NCBI RefSeq assembly: GCF_937958065.1
Contig: NZ_CALFXI010000001.1
Coordinates: forward strand, 39,801 to 103,800
Length of the DNA: 64,000 bases
Source: an uncultured Steroidobacter sp.
Lineage (GTDB): Bacteria > Pseudomonadota > Gammaproteobacteria > Steroidobacterales > Steroidobacteraceae
Direction: 5' to 3'
Part shown: positions 58,211 to 64,000 of the stretch, piece by piece
Numbering within the stretch: position 1 is the first letter of the stretch
Layout: each line of letters starts with the position of its first letter
Made by a program: the position numbers and the translations under genes
Notes under the pieces: model-generated
Told to the model about the DNA's origin: nothing
The model's input: the letters and a program-made list of their open reading frames with translations, nothing else
Database searches by the model: none

Positions 58211-58422
58211 AGGCGCCTTTTGCGTGCGGAGGCTCATTCCGAAATCAACCAGCCGCTACCGCATTGCGCAAACTCAGACGCAGGCGACAACAACCTAACT
58301 GACTGATATTTCAGCACATTGAGCACCTTGCAGGTTGATGGCATGATCCAGGCACAAGAATAACCACAGCCCTCCTAATGAATATTGGCCGCTATACGCT
58401 TTCCGAACTGAGTCACGGCGCA

Positions 58423-58440
58423 TATACTAAATTTAGGATA
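58423..58440 (+). promoter_or_regulatory. palindromic operator/promoter of toxin–antitoxin operon
   Basis: An 18-base near-palindrome around the perfect core CTAAATTTAG (58427–58436) lies 8 bases before the toxin ATG. It overlaps a TATACT -10-like box (58423–58428) and the AGGA that would serve as ribosome-binding site. This is the expected layout for autorepression by the antitoxin. Confidence 0.6.
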
Positions 58441-58447
58441 TTTTTCA

Positions 58448-58843
58448 ATGCCGGATAGGGAGCTGGAGTTTTGGGATGGCGACGGCGGAGCCTTCCTTGA
58501 AACCGTGAGGAGTTGGCCCAACGACGTCCGCTCTGCTATCGGCGCCGACTTGCGACGCGTGCAACGAGGAGAGGAGCCACGCAATTTCAAACCTCTAAAG
58601 GGTTTTGGAGTGGCTGCAGCCGAAGTGCGGCATAACGATGGTGCGCGCGTTGTCTACAGCGTTGCCTTCGCAAGCGTATCTGGGAAAGTTTTTATCGCCG
58701 ACGCGTTTATGAAGGACTCAGGTGATGGATCAGAGATGCGCGCAGCCGATCGGCGCAGGATCACTGATCGCCTACGACAGTACAAGGCCAAGTACAACCA
58801 GCAGCAAAAGAAAAACAAGAAGCAAACACGACAATTGCACTAG
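58448..58843 (+). CDS. RelE/HigB-family toxin (phage Gp49-like)
   Basis: 131 residues. ELEFWDGDGGAFLETVRSWP at the start, RNFKPLKGFGVAAAEVRHND in the middle and VYSVAFASVSGKVFIADAFM match the Gp49/HigB branch of RelE-fold mRNA endonucleases. The C-terminus is a Lys/Gln-rich tail. An XRE antitoxin gene follows after 11 bases, the toxin-first order typical of higBA. Toxicity is inferred from family and context. Confidence 0.85.
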   Translation: MPDRELEFWDGDGGAFLETVRSWPNDVRSAIGADLRRVQRGEEPRNFKPLKGFGVAAAEVRHNDGARVVYSVAFASVSGKVFIADAFMKDSGDGSEMRAADRRRITDRLRQYKAKYNQQQKKNKKQTRQLH

Positions 58844-58854
58844 GGCATGACGTT

Positions 58855-59259
58855 ATGAGCAAGAGAAATGTTTTCCTAGCGATGGGATTTGAACCCGAGG
58901 ACGCGATGATTCTCGCAGTCCGATCTGACCTCGCAGATGCGATCGCGAAAGTATTGCAGCGAGATGGACTTAGACAGGCAGATGCAGCGGATCTATTGGG
59001 CCTTCCTCAAGGAGTGGTGAGCAACATAGTTAGGGGTCGGATCGACCACCTATCAATCGAGCGTCTAATGAAGGCCATGGTTCGAGCCAACATTCCAGGC
59101 TACGCCAAATGGCCGACTGCAGACACAGCAAAGGCCGGCGTACTTCACCACTCCGTCGTTTCCCCAACTATTTCGGCCGACTTAGAGTTTCTCGACCACG
59201 TCGATCCGTGGGCCATAGGCATCGGTGGAGACTTCCACCCAGAGCCAGAGACACACTAA
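58855..59259 (+). CDS. XRE-family antitoxin (HigA-like)
   Basis: 134 residues. A helix-turn-helix (about 25–75: DLADAIAKVLQRDGLRQADA, GLPQGVVSNIVRGRIDHLSI) follows a short N-terminal arm. The C-terminal 50 residues are an extension (LEFLDHVDPWAIGIGGDFHP) longer than in minimal antitoxins. It would neutralise the upstream toxin and repress the operon at the palindrome. Its TAA is directly followed by the ATG of the next gene. Confidence 0.85.
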   Translation: MSKRNVFLAMGFEPEDAMILAVRSDLADAIAKVLQRDGLRQADAADLLGLPQGVVSNIVRGRIDHLSIERLMKAMVRANIPGYAKWPTADTAKAGVLHHSVVSPTISADLEFLDHVDPWAIGIGGDFHPEPETH

Positions 59260-59733
59260 ATGGCGAAATTAAAGTGGGTAATTCTGTGTGAGAAAGCGTT
59301 ACTGGAGGCAGGCAGTAACGCCCTCTCGCTCATCTCAATGATTGAGGAAGTCAAGATTCACGGCGAACCGCCACCGGCATCCGGCAAAAACAGGCCAATG
59401 ATTCCGCATCGACTCGCAGTGGTTCAATTCTGGGTGCGGTCCAAGGAAGACACACCTGAAACCGCAGAGATTCGCTCGCGACTCATCGCCCCCAATGGAA
59501 AAGTATTCGCGACAGCTACTCAGACGGTCGACCTTACGACGGCGAACGGAATACGCGTCATTACCAACTCTCCGGGGTTTCCTTGGTTTGGAGTCGGAGA
59601 CTATGCAGTTGAACTGCAGACTCAGACGGATGGAGGTAGATGGCGAACGGCAGGGCGCGAGAAGTTCTCAGTTGTTGTCATAAACAGGGACTCGAGAACT
59701 CCGGCGCCTACCGCCCCAAGCACGGCGCAATAA
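59260..59733 (+). CDS. hypothetical protein, third gene of the toxin–antitoxin operon
   Basis: 157 residues. The N-terminus (MAKLKWVILCEKALLEAGSN, LSLISMIEEVKIHG) recalls small beta-sandwich proteins of the DUF6941 type, but this is a weak resemblance. The middle has alternating beta-strand character (RLAVVQFWVRSKED, DYAVELQTQTDGGRWR) and the C-terminus is Pro/Thr/Ala-rich. No catalytic motif is seen. With zero bases between the antitoxin stop and its start it is surely co-transcribed, so it may be part of the module. Confidence 0.75.
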   Translation: MAKLKWVILCEKALLEAGSNALSLISMIEEVKIHGEPPPASGKNRPMIPHRLAVVQFWVRSKEDTPETAEIRSRLIAPNGKVFATATQTVDLTTANGIRVITNSPGFPWFGVGDYAVELQTQTDGGRWRTAGREKFSVVVINRDSRTPAPTAPSTAQ

Positions 59734-59768
59734 AATCTAGTCAGATGGAAATCGCGCTATTGGTCAAG

Positions 59769-60635
59769 TCACTTTAGCAGCCCTGCTTTCTCGGACTTCA
59801 TAACCAGATAATTTGCGAACGCCGAGCAGGCCACAATCATGTACTTGGCCTCCTCGAATCCTACGGTTGCCTCATCCAACATAGCGTGACGGATGCCATT
59901 CTCATCACTAGTGTAGCCATAGAGTTTCTCGAAGGCTGATCGAAGCGCGCCGTGGAGACCAACCTTCTCATCCAGCGCCCTAAGAGCTGGCGCGAGCCCA
60001 TCTCCCTTAGCGGAGCCGAACTGCTTCGCGATCGACTCGATCGCACTGATTGCCTCCTTCACAGAATTTCGATAGTCAGGATTTGGTCTCTTTGAGAACA
60101 GATCCAATGCGGCGTTGATGTGTGTCCGTGCTTCATCCAATCCGTTGCCTCGAATACTGGTTGCTGCGCTCCTGACCTCTTCTAGCTCTACCTTGTCCGT
60201 GATGGGAGACAGCACATGGCTGACAAATCGATAGCCGGCACTTTCTCGTTCCAGAATCGCGTTAACCGCGGATTCCAGTTTGTCACCGCGCACCGAGTGC
60301 GAGTAGTACTCACCGCCATATTGCTCTCGCGTTGCGATACTGTGGTTCTTTACGATGAATTCCAGGAAGTTGTATGCCTCGTACCAAGGAAGCCCAAGGA
60401 AATACTCCTTGACCCACTCTCGAAGATCCCAATCCCTGACCGGCAGATCATCGGCCGGAAACTTCCGGAAGTACTTTGCTACATGGGCTGCAATCTTGCT
60501 CCAGTACTTTCCATCCCGATGCTCATACAAGTCGAGAAATAGATTCCACAGTGACACGCGCAACGCCTGCGGCATGTCGTCAATGTGGAGCCCCAGAGGC
60601 GGTTGAGTGACACCGATTCGATCTGAGAATCGCAT
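59769..60635 (-). CDS. AbiJ-like abortive-infection protein with HEPN-type C-terminal domain
   Basis: 288 residues. The N-terminus (MRFSDRIGVTQPPLGLHIDD, ALRVSLWNLFLDL) has the pattern of AbiJ N-terminal domains; the C-terminal helical region (about 165–285: EARTHINAALDLFSKRPNPD, EKLYGYTSDENGIRHAMLDE, KYMIVACSAFANYLVMK) matches the AbiJ/HEPN fold with the conserved GIRHA block. HEPN domains are often ribonucleases, though the canonical R-x4–6-H spacing is not obvious here. A perfect AAGGAG lies 8 bases before the ATG. Convergent with the toxin–antitoxin operon. Phage-defence role is inferred. Confidence 0.75.
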   Translation of the reverse strand: MRFSDRIGVTQPPLGLHIDDMPQALRVSLWNLFLDLYEHRDGKYWSKIAAHVAKYFRKFPADDLPVRDWDLREWVKEYFLGLPWYEAYNFLEFIVKNHSIATREQYGGEYYSHSVRGDKLESAVNAILERESAGYRFVSHVLSPITDKVELEEVRSAATSIRGNGLDEARTHINAALDLFSKRPNPDYRNSVKEAISAIESIAKQFGSAKGDGLAPALRALDEKVGLHGALRSAFEKLYGYTSDENGIRHAMLDEATVGFEEAKYMIVACSAFANYLVMKSEKAGLLK

Positions 60636-60742
60636 TTGCCGAGCTCCTTAAGCCTAATGCTGTGAGTAAGTCGGGCGCGCGATGCGAGCGAACTCGACCC
60701 ACCTGTTAGGAAGCAACGGCCCTTTCAGCCAATCCTGGCGGA

Positions 60743-61282
60743 TCAATTCAGGAACTTCTTTTCCAAGGCCCATCTGTGTTGTTTCTCAAGGATGCCTTTT
60801 AGCTTCTGATGCTCCGCGCCGAAGGCGGCGAATCCACGTGAGCCCTTCACATAAACGCGGTGGTCTGCCACTACCGCGCGGTCTCGTGTGGACAACGCGA
60901 GATTGTCACTCACCGTCAGTCTTGCATTGACATCAGCGATAGTAGTCTCGTAGTCGGCAAGTGCTCTGAGAAATTCACGTTCATCAGCATTCGATGGATT
61001 GAATAGACCAGAGCTAAGGGCAGAGTCAATCGCGGATGATTTGAAACGAGGATAGAGTCCGAATGAGCCCAACACGTCTGGCTCGTTCGAAACGAATAAC
61101 GGTTCCTTGTGCAGGAGTGTGTCGTTTATCTCCCATTCTCTCGCAACCCCAGAGACGATGGCTTCAAGCTGAGACCGAAGATTCAATTTATTCCAGCCGA
61201 ACGTGGTAAATGCTCCACCTACAGCTATCAAAGCGGCGCCGATTGCCACAAACAGCCACCCTTGCATGAGTAGGTGCTTCAT
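60743..61282 (-). CDS. membrane-anchored hypothetical protein
   Basis: 179 residues. One transmembrane helix at residues 9–27 (WLFVAIGAALIAVGGAFTTF) is followed by a soluble mostly helical domain of about 150 residues (DEREFLRALADYETTIADVN; KLKGILEKQHRWALEKKF). The frame is open upstream for 99 codons, but the ATG at 61282 has a strong AGGGAG site and begins right before the helix, and the upstream part contains a perfect hairpin. No family recognised. It lies between the AbiJ-like gene and a recombinase gene, all on the minus strand. Confidence 0.65.
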   Translation of the reverse strand: MKHLLMQGWLFVAIGAALIAVGGAFTTFGWNKLNLRSQLEAIVSGVAREWEINDTLLHKEPLFVSNEPDVLGSFGLYPRFKSSAIDSALSSGLFNPSNADEREFLRALADYETTIADVNARLTVSDNLALSTRDRAVVADHRVYVKGSRGFAAFGAEHQKLKGILEKQHRWALEKKFLN

Positions 61283-61451
61283 TCTTCTCCCTCTTTCCGA
61301 GCCGAACTCGGGCATAGACGACCGAAGTGACTCAATCCACGATGACCTGCGGCGCCCTTGTTTGTGAATATTGTCGCGCAGAACACGATTTGTAACTAGC
61401 AAATTCCAGGCAAGATAGGAAGCTTCCCGTAAGTTTGACAGGCTCGTCAAG

Positions 61452-61478
61452 GCTTCCGCAGCGTAATACTGCGGAAGC
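61452..61478. other. perfect stem-loop between recombinase and membrane-protein genes
   Basis: GCTTCCGCAG/CTGCGGAAGC, 10 bp with a 7-base loop, 49 bases after the recombinase stop. No T tract on either strand, so it could be a processing or recombinase-binding site rather than a terminator. Confidence 0.55.
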
Positions 61479-61526
61479 AGTTCAACGAAGCTGCGAACCC
61501 ATGAACTTAGGCGGAAGTAGCGATCC

Positions 61527-62426
61527 TCAGACGCCGCCCGCATAAACGCTTGCAACATAGCGCCCGCGGCCATCGCCATGCCCGAGGTCCAAAGACGTCG
61601 CCGCGCGGGCCGCGCGCTCGCTTAGTCCTTCATCGCGGTATGCCCGCATGCGGTCGACCGCGAAGGCGTAGCGGGCACTGTGACTCTGAACGCCGGCGCG
61701 ATAGCAAACGTTTCTATAAACTCCAATCGCCTGCTTCAGGCCAGTCGTGGCTGCGCCGTCGGCGCGCGTCAAGAGATAACGTTGTCCACTGGCTTCCAGT
61801 AACGCCCGGGCACTTTGCACCGCCGCCAGCGCTCGCTCGATCTGCGCCGGACGCACATCTCGCGGCCGTCCACCCTTGGTGCCAGAGATCACACGCACGG
61901 ACCCGCGCTCCTGCAATTCACGTTGCCAGCGAGCCAGCGTTTGCAGGTCTCCTCCACGGATGGCCTCGACCTCTCGCAAACCGAGAAAGCGCTGCAGCCC
62001 CAGAAGTGCGCCGATGTTCGGACGCCCCAGTCGTTCCATTCGCTGCTGAAACGCCCGGAGGACCTCATCGGACAGAGGCTGCTTGGTGCCTAAACGGGAA
62101 CCGCGACCGATGCGTAGCGCGCGATTGCTGTAACTGGCGCTCGCAGCCAGCCCCTGCTTATCAACGTGCCGGAGCACGGCGCGGAGGTGGCCCAGTTCCT
62201 TGGCGAGCGTTCGCGCTCCAATCCCTTCGGAAGTTCGGCGCTGGGTAAATGCCTGCAAATGCTTGCCGCCGATCTGAGACGCGGCCTGTATGCCATAGCC
62301 CAGCTCGCGCATGATTCGGGCGAACGAGTTGAACGTTCCCCACCGCGCCTCGCGCGTGAGATGCGAGCCGCCCAGGTCGTAGCCAATCCGATGGAGATCG
62401 GCTCGAAGCTCAGTCTTTCTGCTCAT
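61527..62426 (-). CDS. second tyrosine recombinase (phage integrase, Integrase_1-like)
   Basis: 299 residues, unrelated in sequence to the P4-type integrase. The N-terminal SAM-like domain (about 1–110) contains GTFNSFARIMRELGYGIQA. Catalytic residues are the Arg in FLGLREVEAIRGGDL, Lys in ISGTKGGRPRDV, His-x-x-Arg in QSHSARYAFAVDRM, and LGHGDGRGRYVASVY with the final Tyr. Enzymes of this type occur on integrative conjugative elements and plasmids. The ATG at 62426 is chosen; a GTG one codon upstream is equally possible. It opens onto the hairpin-rich region. Confidence 0.85.
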   Translation of the reverse strand: MSRKTELRADLHRIGYDLGGSHLTREARWGTFNSFARIMRELGYGIQAASQIGGKHLQAFTQRRTSEGIGARTLAKELGHLRAVLRHVDKQGLAASASYSNRALRIGRGSRLGTKQPLSDEVLRAFQQRMERLGRPNIGALLGLQRFLGLREVEAIRGGDLQTLARWQRELQERGSVRVISGTKGGRPRDVRPAQIERALAAVQSARALLEASGQRYLLTRADGAATTGLKQAIGVYRNVCYRAGVQSHSARYAFAVDRMRAYRDEGLSERAARAATSLDLGHGDGRGRYVASVYAGGV

Positions 62427-62561
62427 CACTTCTACTCCACTGTCATTCCGTCACTTCACAACGCGCACATCCGGGCAATCCCGGCAGGAAACATTCCTGC
62501 CTTTCTCCATCGCGAGCGGCCGGACGTGCATTGATCCGGTCGGGTGAGTTTCGTGGCCTCA

Positions 62562-62592
62562 CAGCAGCACGTGCCGGTGGCATGTGCTGCTG
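62562..62592. repeat. 14-bp hairpin with 3-base loop
   Basis: The arms at 62562–62575 and 62579–62592 pair over 14 positions with a single G·T wobble (core CAGCAGCAC/GTGCTGCTG). Its right arm shares its last base with the next palindrome (62592–62605). Confidence 0.85.
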
Positions 62593-62710
62593 CTCACGCG
62601 TGAGCGCGAGATCGAGGCTGCCCTTGGCGGGCCGCTCGCGGTGGCTGACATCGACGAAGGGAGCTTCGTTGCGAAGCTATGATTGATTGCGTCCGTTGCA
62701 GACGCGGTGC

Positions 62711-62803
62711 CACTTTCTCGCATCGGTGAAATGCGTCGCGGTGACAGTGAGTTGCGGCAGTGATCCGTGTGCGTCACTTTCTCGGCTTCGCCGAAGACAG
62801 TGA
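62711..62803. repeat. duplicated hairpin frame CACTTTCTCG…GACAGTGA
   Basis: The same 10-base left flank and 8-base right flank enclose different hairpins at 62711–62750 and 62775–62803. In the second copy the flanks lie within a 13-bp outer stem (62766–62811). Same frame with different insides is what one expects of homologous structural modules. Confidence 0.75.
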
Positions 62804-63359
62804 CGCACGCGTGGAGGAATGCTGCTATTGGCGCAGCTTTGTATGTTTCGTCGTTTGAAGAATAGTTGCCGCAGGAGACGTCCGCTGAACAGCGGGTTGG
62901 AGAAAGGCGTCAGCGCCCGAGTGATGAGTCAGGACCACAACCTGGTTGGCTGCGCAGCTCTGCCTGGTCTAAAGCTGCTTAGGGGTGCCTGCAAACGCAG
63001 GCGGGGTTACGACGATACCCTCGTCGTCAGGGAATAATCGGAGCCGAGAATGCGCTAGCGCCGAGGCATCTGCAAACAATCATCGTGAGTGCGCGCACTC
63101 TGCGTCTGCTGGGTTCCATGGAGAGCCGCTCGGCAGGCAATCGGCAAATCGGTTCACCGCACTTTGCGCAGGTGCTGCGCTCGGCCACCGCCGCGCCGTG
63201 GGCCACGTTCGCGACTCTCACCCCTGGAAAACCTTCTTGGTCCGGCTGCGGCAAGGCTCTGCGCTCAATACGAGACCGCCCGTTCCTCGGCAGATCCGGG
63301 CGGCCCCGCCGCATGGCGGAGCCACCCTCCTATTGACCGCCGTCAGCGCAGCCTATCAC

Positions 63360-63560
63360 TCACCGTTTCGCGAAGTGTGCCGTAAGCGCCTCGATGACCT
63401 CTTCGACGAGGGTTCGAGCCGTGCGGATGACCGACGCGATGGCACCGGGGTACTGCTGAATGTTTTCTGGCTGTACCAAGTCTTCGGCGACCTTGAGGAG
63501 ATCGACCGCTTGCTTAAGGCAGACCAGTTCATCCGTGATTGGCCGGGTCATCGCGCGCAC
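63360..63560 (-). CDS. small hypothetical protein in XRE operon
   Basis: 66 residues, mostly helical (RPITDELVCLKQAVDLLKVA, ASVIRTARTLVEEVIEALTA). Its start at 63560 overlaps the end of the XRE gene by 13 bases, which supports translation. No domain recognised. It is the last gene before the hairpin-rich region. Confidence 0.6.
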   Translation of the reverse strand: MRAMTRPITDELVCLKQAVDLLKVAEDLVQPENIQQYPGAIASVIRTARTLVEEVIEALTAHFAKR

Positions 63561-63925
63561 CCCCGACCGCCGTTGCTGTCTTCGAGTACGTCGATGATCC
63601 TGACGACGAAGCGCTGTTGGGTCTTCGACAATGCCTGCAACCGTTCCGCGTGCCTCATGCAGCGCCGAGACAGTCGCCCCTTGCGCTCGCGTACCGGCTT
63701 GGAGAGGCCGACGAGGTCCCCGACCGGCATCGAGAATATCCTCGCGAGCTTGGCAAGCACGAGCACCGAGATCCGACGGTCGCCCAGCTCGTATGCGAAC
63801 ACAGCCTGCTGGGATACGCCAATGGCCCGCGCCAGCTCCGCTTGCGTCATACCTTGCGCCTTGCGAAGCATCGTGACGTGCGCGCCGAGTGCTTTGAAAT
63901 AGGCGCGGCTTTCCTGCTTGATCAT
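63548..63925 (-). CDS. XRE-family transcriptional regulator
   Basis: 125 residues. A canonical helix-turn-helix (LGAHVTMLRKAQGMTQAELA, IGVSQQAVFAYELGDRRISV) fills residues 13–70; the C-terminal part (RLQALSKTQQRFVVRIIDVL) is helical and may dimerise. Its ATG overlaps the stop of an upstream gene (ATGA) and its end overlaps the next gene, so three genes form a compact operon on the mobile element. Confidence 0.85.
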   Translation of the reverse strand: MIKQESRAYFKALGAHVTMLRKAQGMTQAELARAIGVSQQAVFAYELGDRRISVLVLAKLARIFSMPVGDLVGLSKPVRERKGRLSRRCMRHAERLQALSKTQQRFVVRIIDVLEDSNGGRGCAR

Positions 63926-64000
63926 GGCCGCACCTCCGTCCCGATATCAGACGCGATGAAGCTCACTGCATCCGCCACATCATCGATCATCTCCACCACG
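63922..64000 (-). CDS. C-terminal end of a hypothetical gene, 5' part outside window
   Basis: The minus frame reads VVEMIDDVADAVSFIASDIG and ends at a TGA overlapping the XRE ATG by 4 bases. Only 25 codons are visible, so the family cannot be assigned. The tight overlap is the evidence for coding. Confidence 0.5.
   Translation of the reverse strand, partial: VVEMIDDVADAVSFIASDIGTEVRP

Larger units (their letters stand above)
62471..63320. other. hairpin-dense non-coding segment, candidate large structured RNA or folded DNA region
   Basis: No ORF here looks like a protein. Instead, perfect or near-perfect hairpins follow one another. Those found by hand: 62471–62484 (5 bp), 62483–62501 (8 bp, loop 3), 62544–62562 (5 bp), 62562–62592 (14 bp, loop 3), 62592–62605 (14-base palindrome), 62662–62678 (7 bp, loop 3), 62689–62705 (5 bp), 62719–62735 (5 bp), 62766–62811 (13 bp outer stem plus inner stem), 62821–62837 (5 bp), 62882–62895 (6 bp), 62933–62969 (three-way-junction-like), 62987–63002 (6 bp, loop 4), 63009–63027 (7 bp, loop 5), 63052–63061 and 63087–63100 (palindromes), 63300–63312 (5 bp). 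It lies upstream of the second recombinase. It could be a large non-coding RNA, a long leader, or an origin-type region. Confidence 0.55.

Noticed and set aside
61283..61579. Upstream 99-codon extension of the membrane-anchored protein
   Set aside because: Contains a perfect 10-bp hairpin and overlaps the recombinase gene; a strong ribosome-binding site marks the start at 61282. Not fully excluded.
62471..63320. Retron, group II intron, integron attC array or CRISPR as explanation of the hairpins
   Set aside because: No reverse transcriptase is present, no group II domain V or GTGYG 5' end was recognised, no attC core pairs were seen, and hairpins differ in sequence and spacing, unlike CRISPR repeats.
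62985..63902. 305-codon plus-strand ORF over the right edge
   Set aside because: It is antisense to the XRE and 66-residue genes, which overlap each other and have recognisable features; its own sequence is low-complexity.

Overview
The window is high-GC DNA from a gammaproteobacterial chromosome. The core gene order ndk–rlmN–pilW–rodZ–hisS–yfgM–bamB–der, the tgt/queA/yajC/secD/secF set, an IscS-linked divergent IscU-like protein and a MetX of the serine O-succinyltransferase type point to the Xanthomonadales/Nevskiales/Steroidobacter neighbourhood. That placement is inference from gene order and protein signatures; no 16S gene is present.

Region 1 (1–4,980) holds a PlpD-like patatin exoprotein cut by the left edge, MarC and DoxX membrane proteins, a decayed BON/SRPBCC gene and a small integral membrane protein. 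Region 2 (4,980–17,624) is one giant 4,214-residue autotransporter on the minus strand. Its passenger has autotransporter-associated beta-strand repeats near the N-terminus and RTX-like Gly/Asp repeats towards the C-terminus. Region 3 (17,625–23,195) has poorly recognised genes, a 1,014-residue secreted alpha/beta hydrolase and a 2OG-Fe(II) oxygenase.

Region 4 (23,279–56,637) is housekeeping: guaBA, xseA with an M23 peptidase, a MetX-family acyltransferase, the long minus-strand run der–bamB–yfgM–hisS–rodZ–pilW–rlmN–ndk, iscA / IscU-like / iscS / trmJ, suhB, an APC permease, two TerC-family proteins, secDF–yajC, a CNNM/CorC protein, an AI-2E/PerM transporter, tgt–queA, and an ECF sigma / anti-sigma / PDZ operon. 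Many neighbours overlap by 1–28 bases, indicating translationally coupled operons.

Region 5 (56,738 to the right edge) is a mobile element inserted at a tRNA-Leu(CAA) gene. Next to the tRNA lies a P4-type integrase with 13-bp direct repeats upstream. It is followed by a HigBA-like toxin–antitoxin pair with a palindromic operator and an abutting third gene, an AbiJ-like abortive-infection protein, a membrane-anchored protein, a second and different tyrosine recombinase, a non-coding segment of about 0.85 kb packed with hairpins, and a tightly overlapping XRE-regulator operon that leaves the window. GC is visibly lower in parts of this region. The hairpin-dense segment (62,471–63,320) and the toxin–antitoxin plus third gene plus AbiJ cargo are the best candidates for something undescribed. 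The far end of the element (attR) is not in the window.
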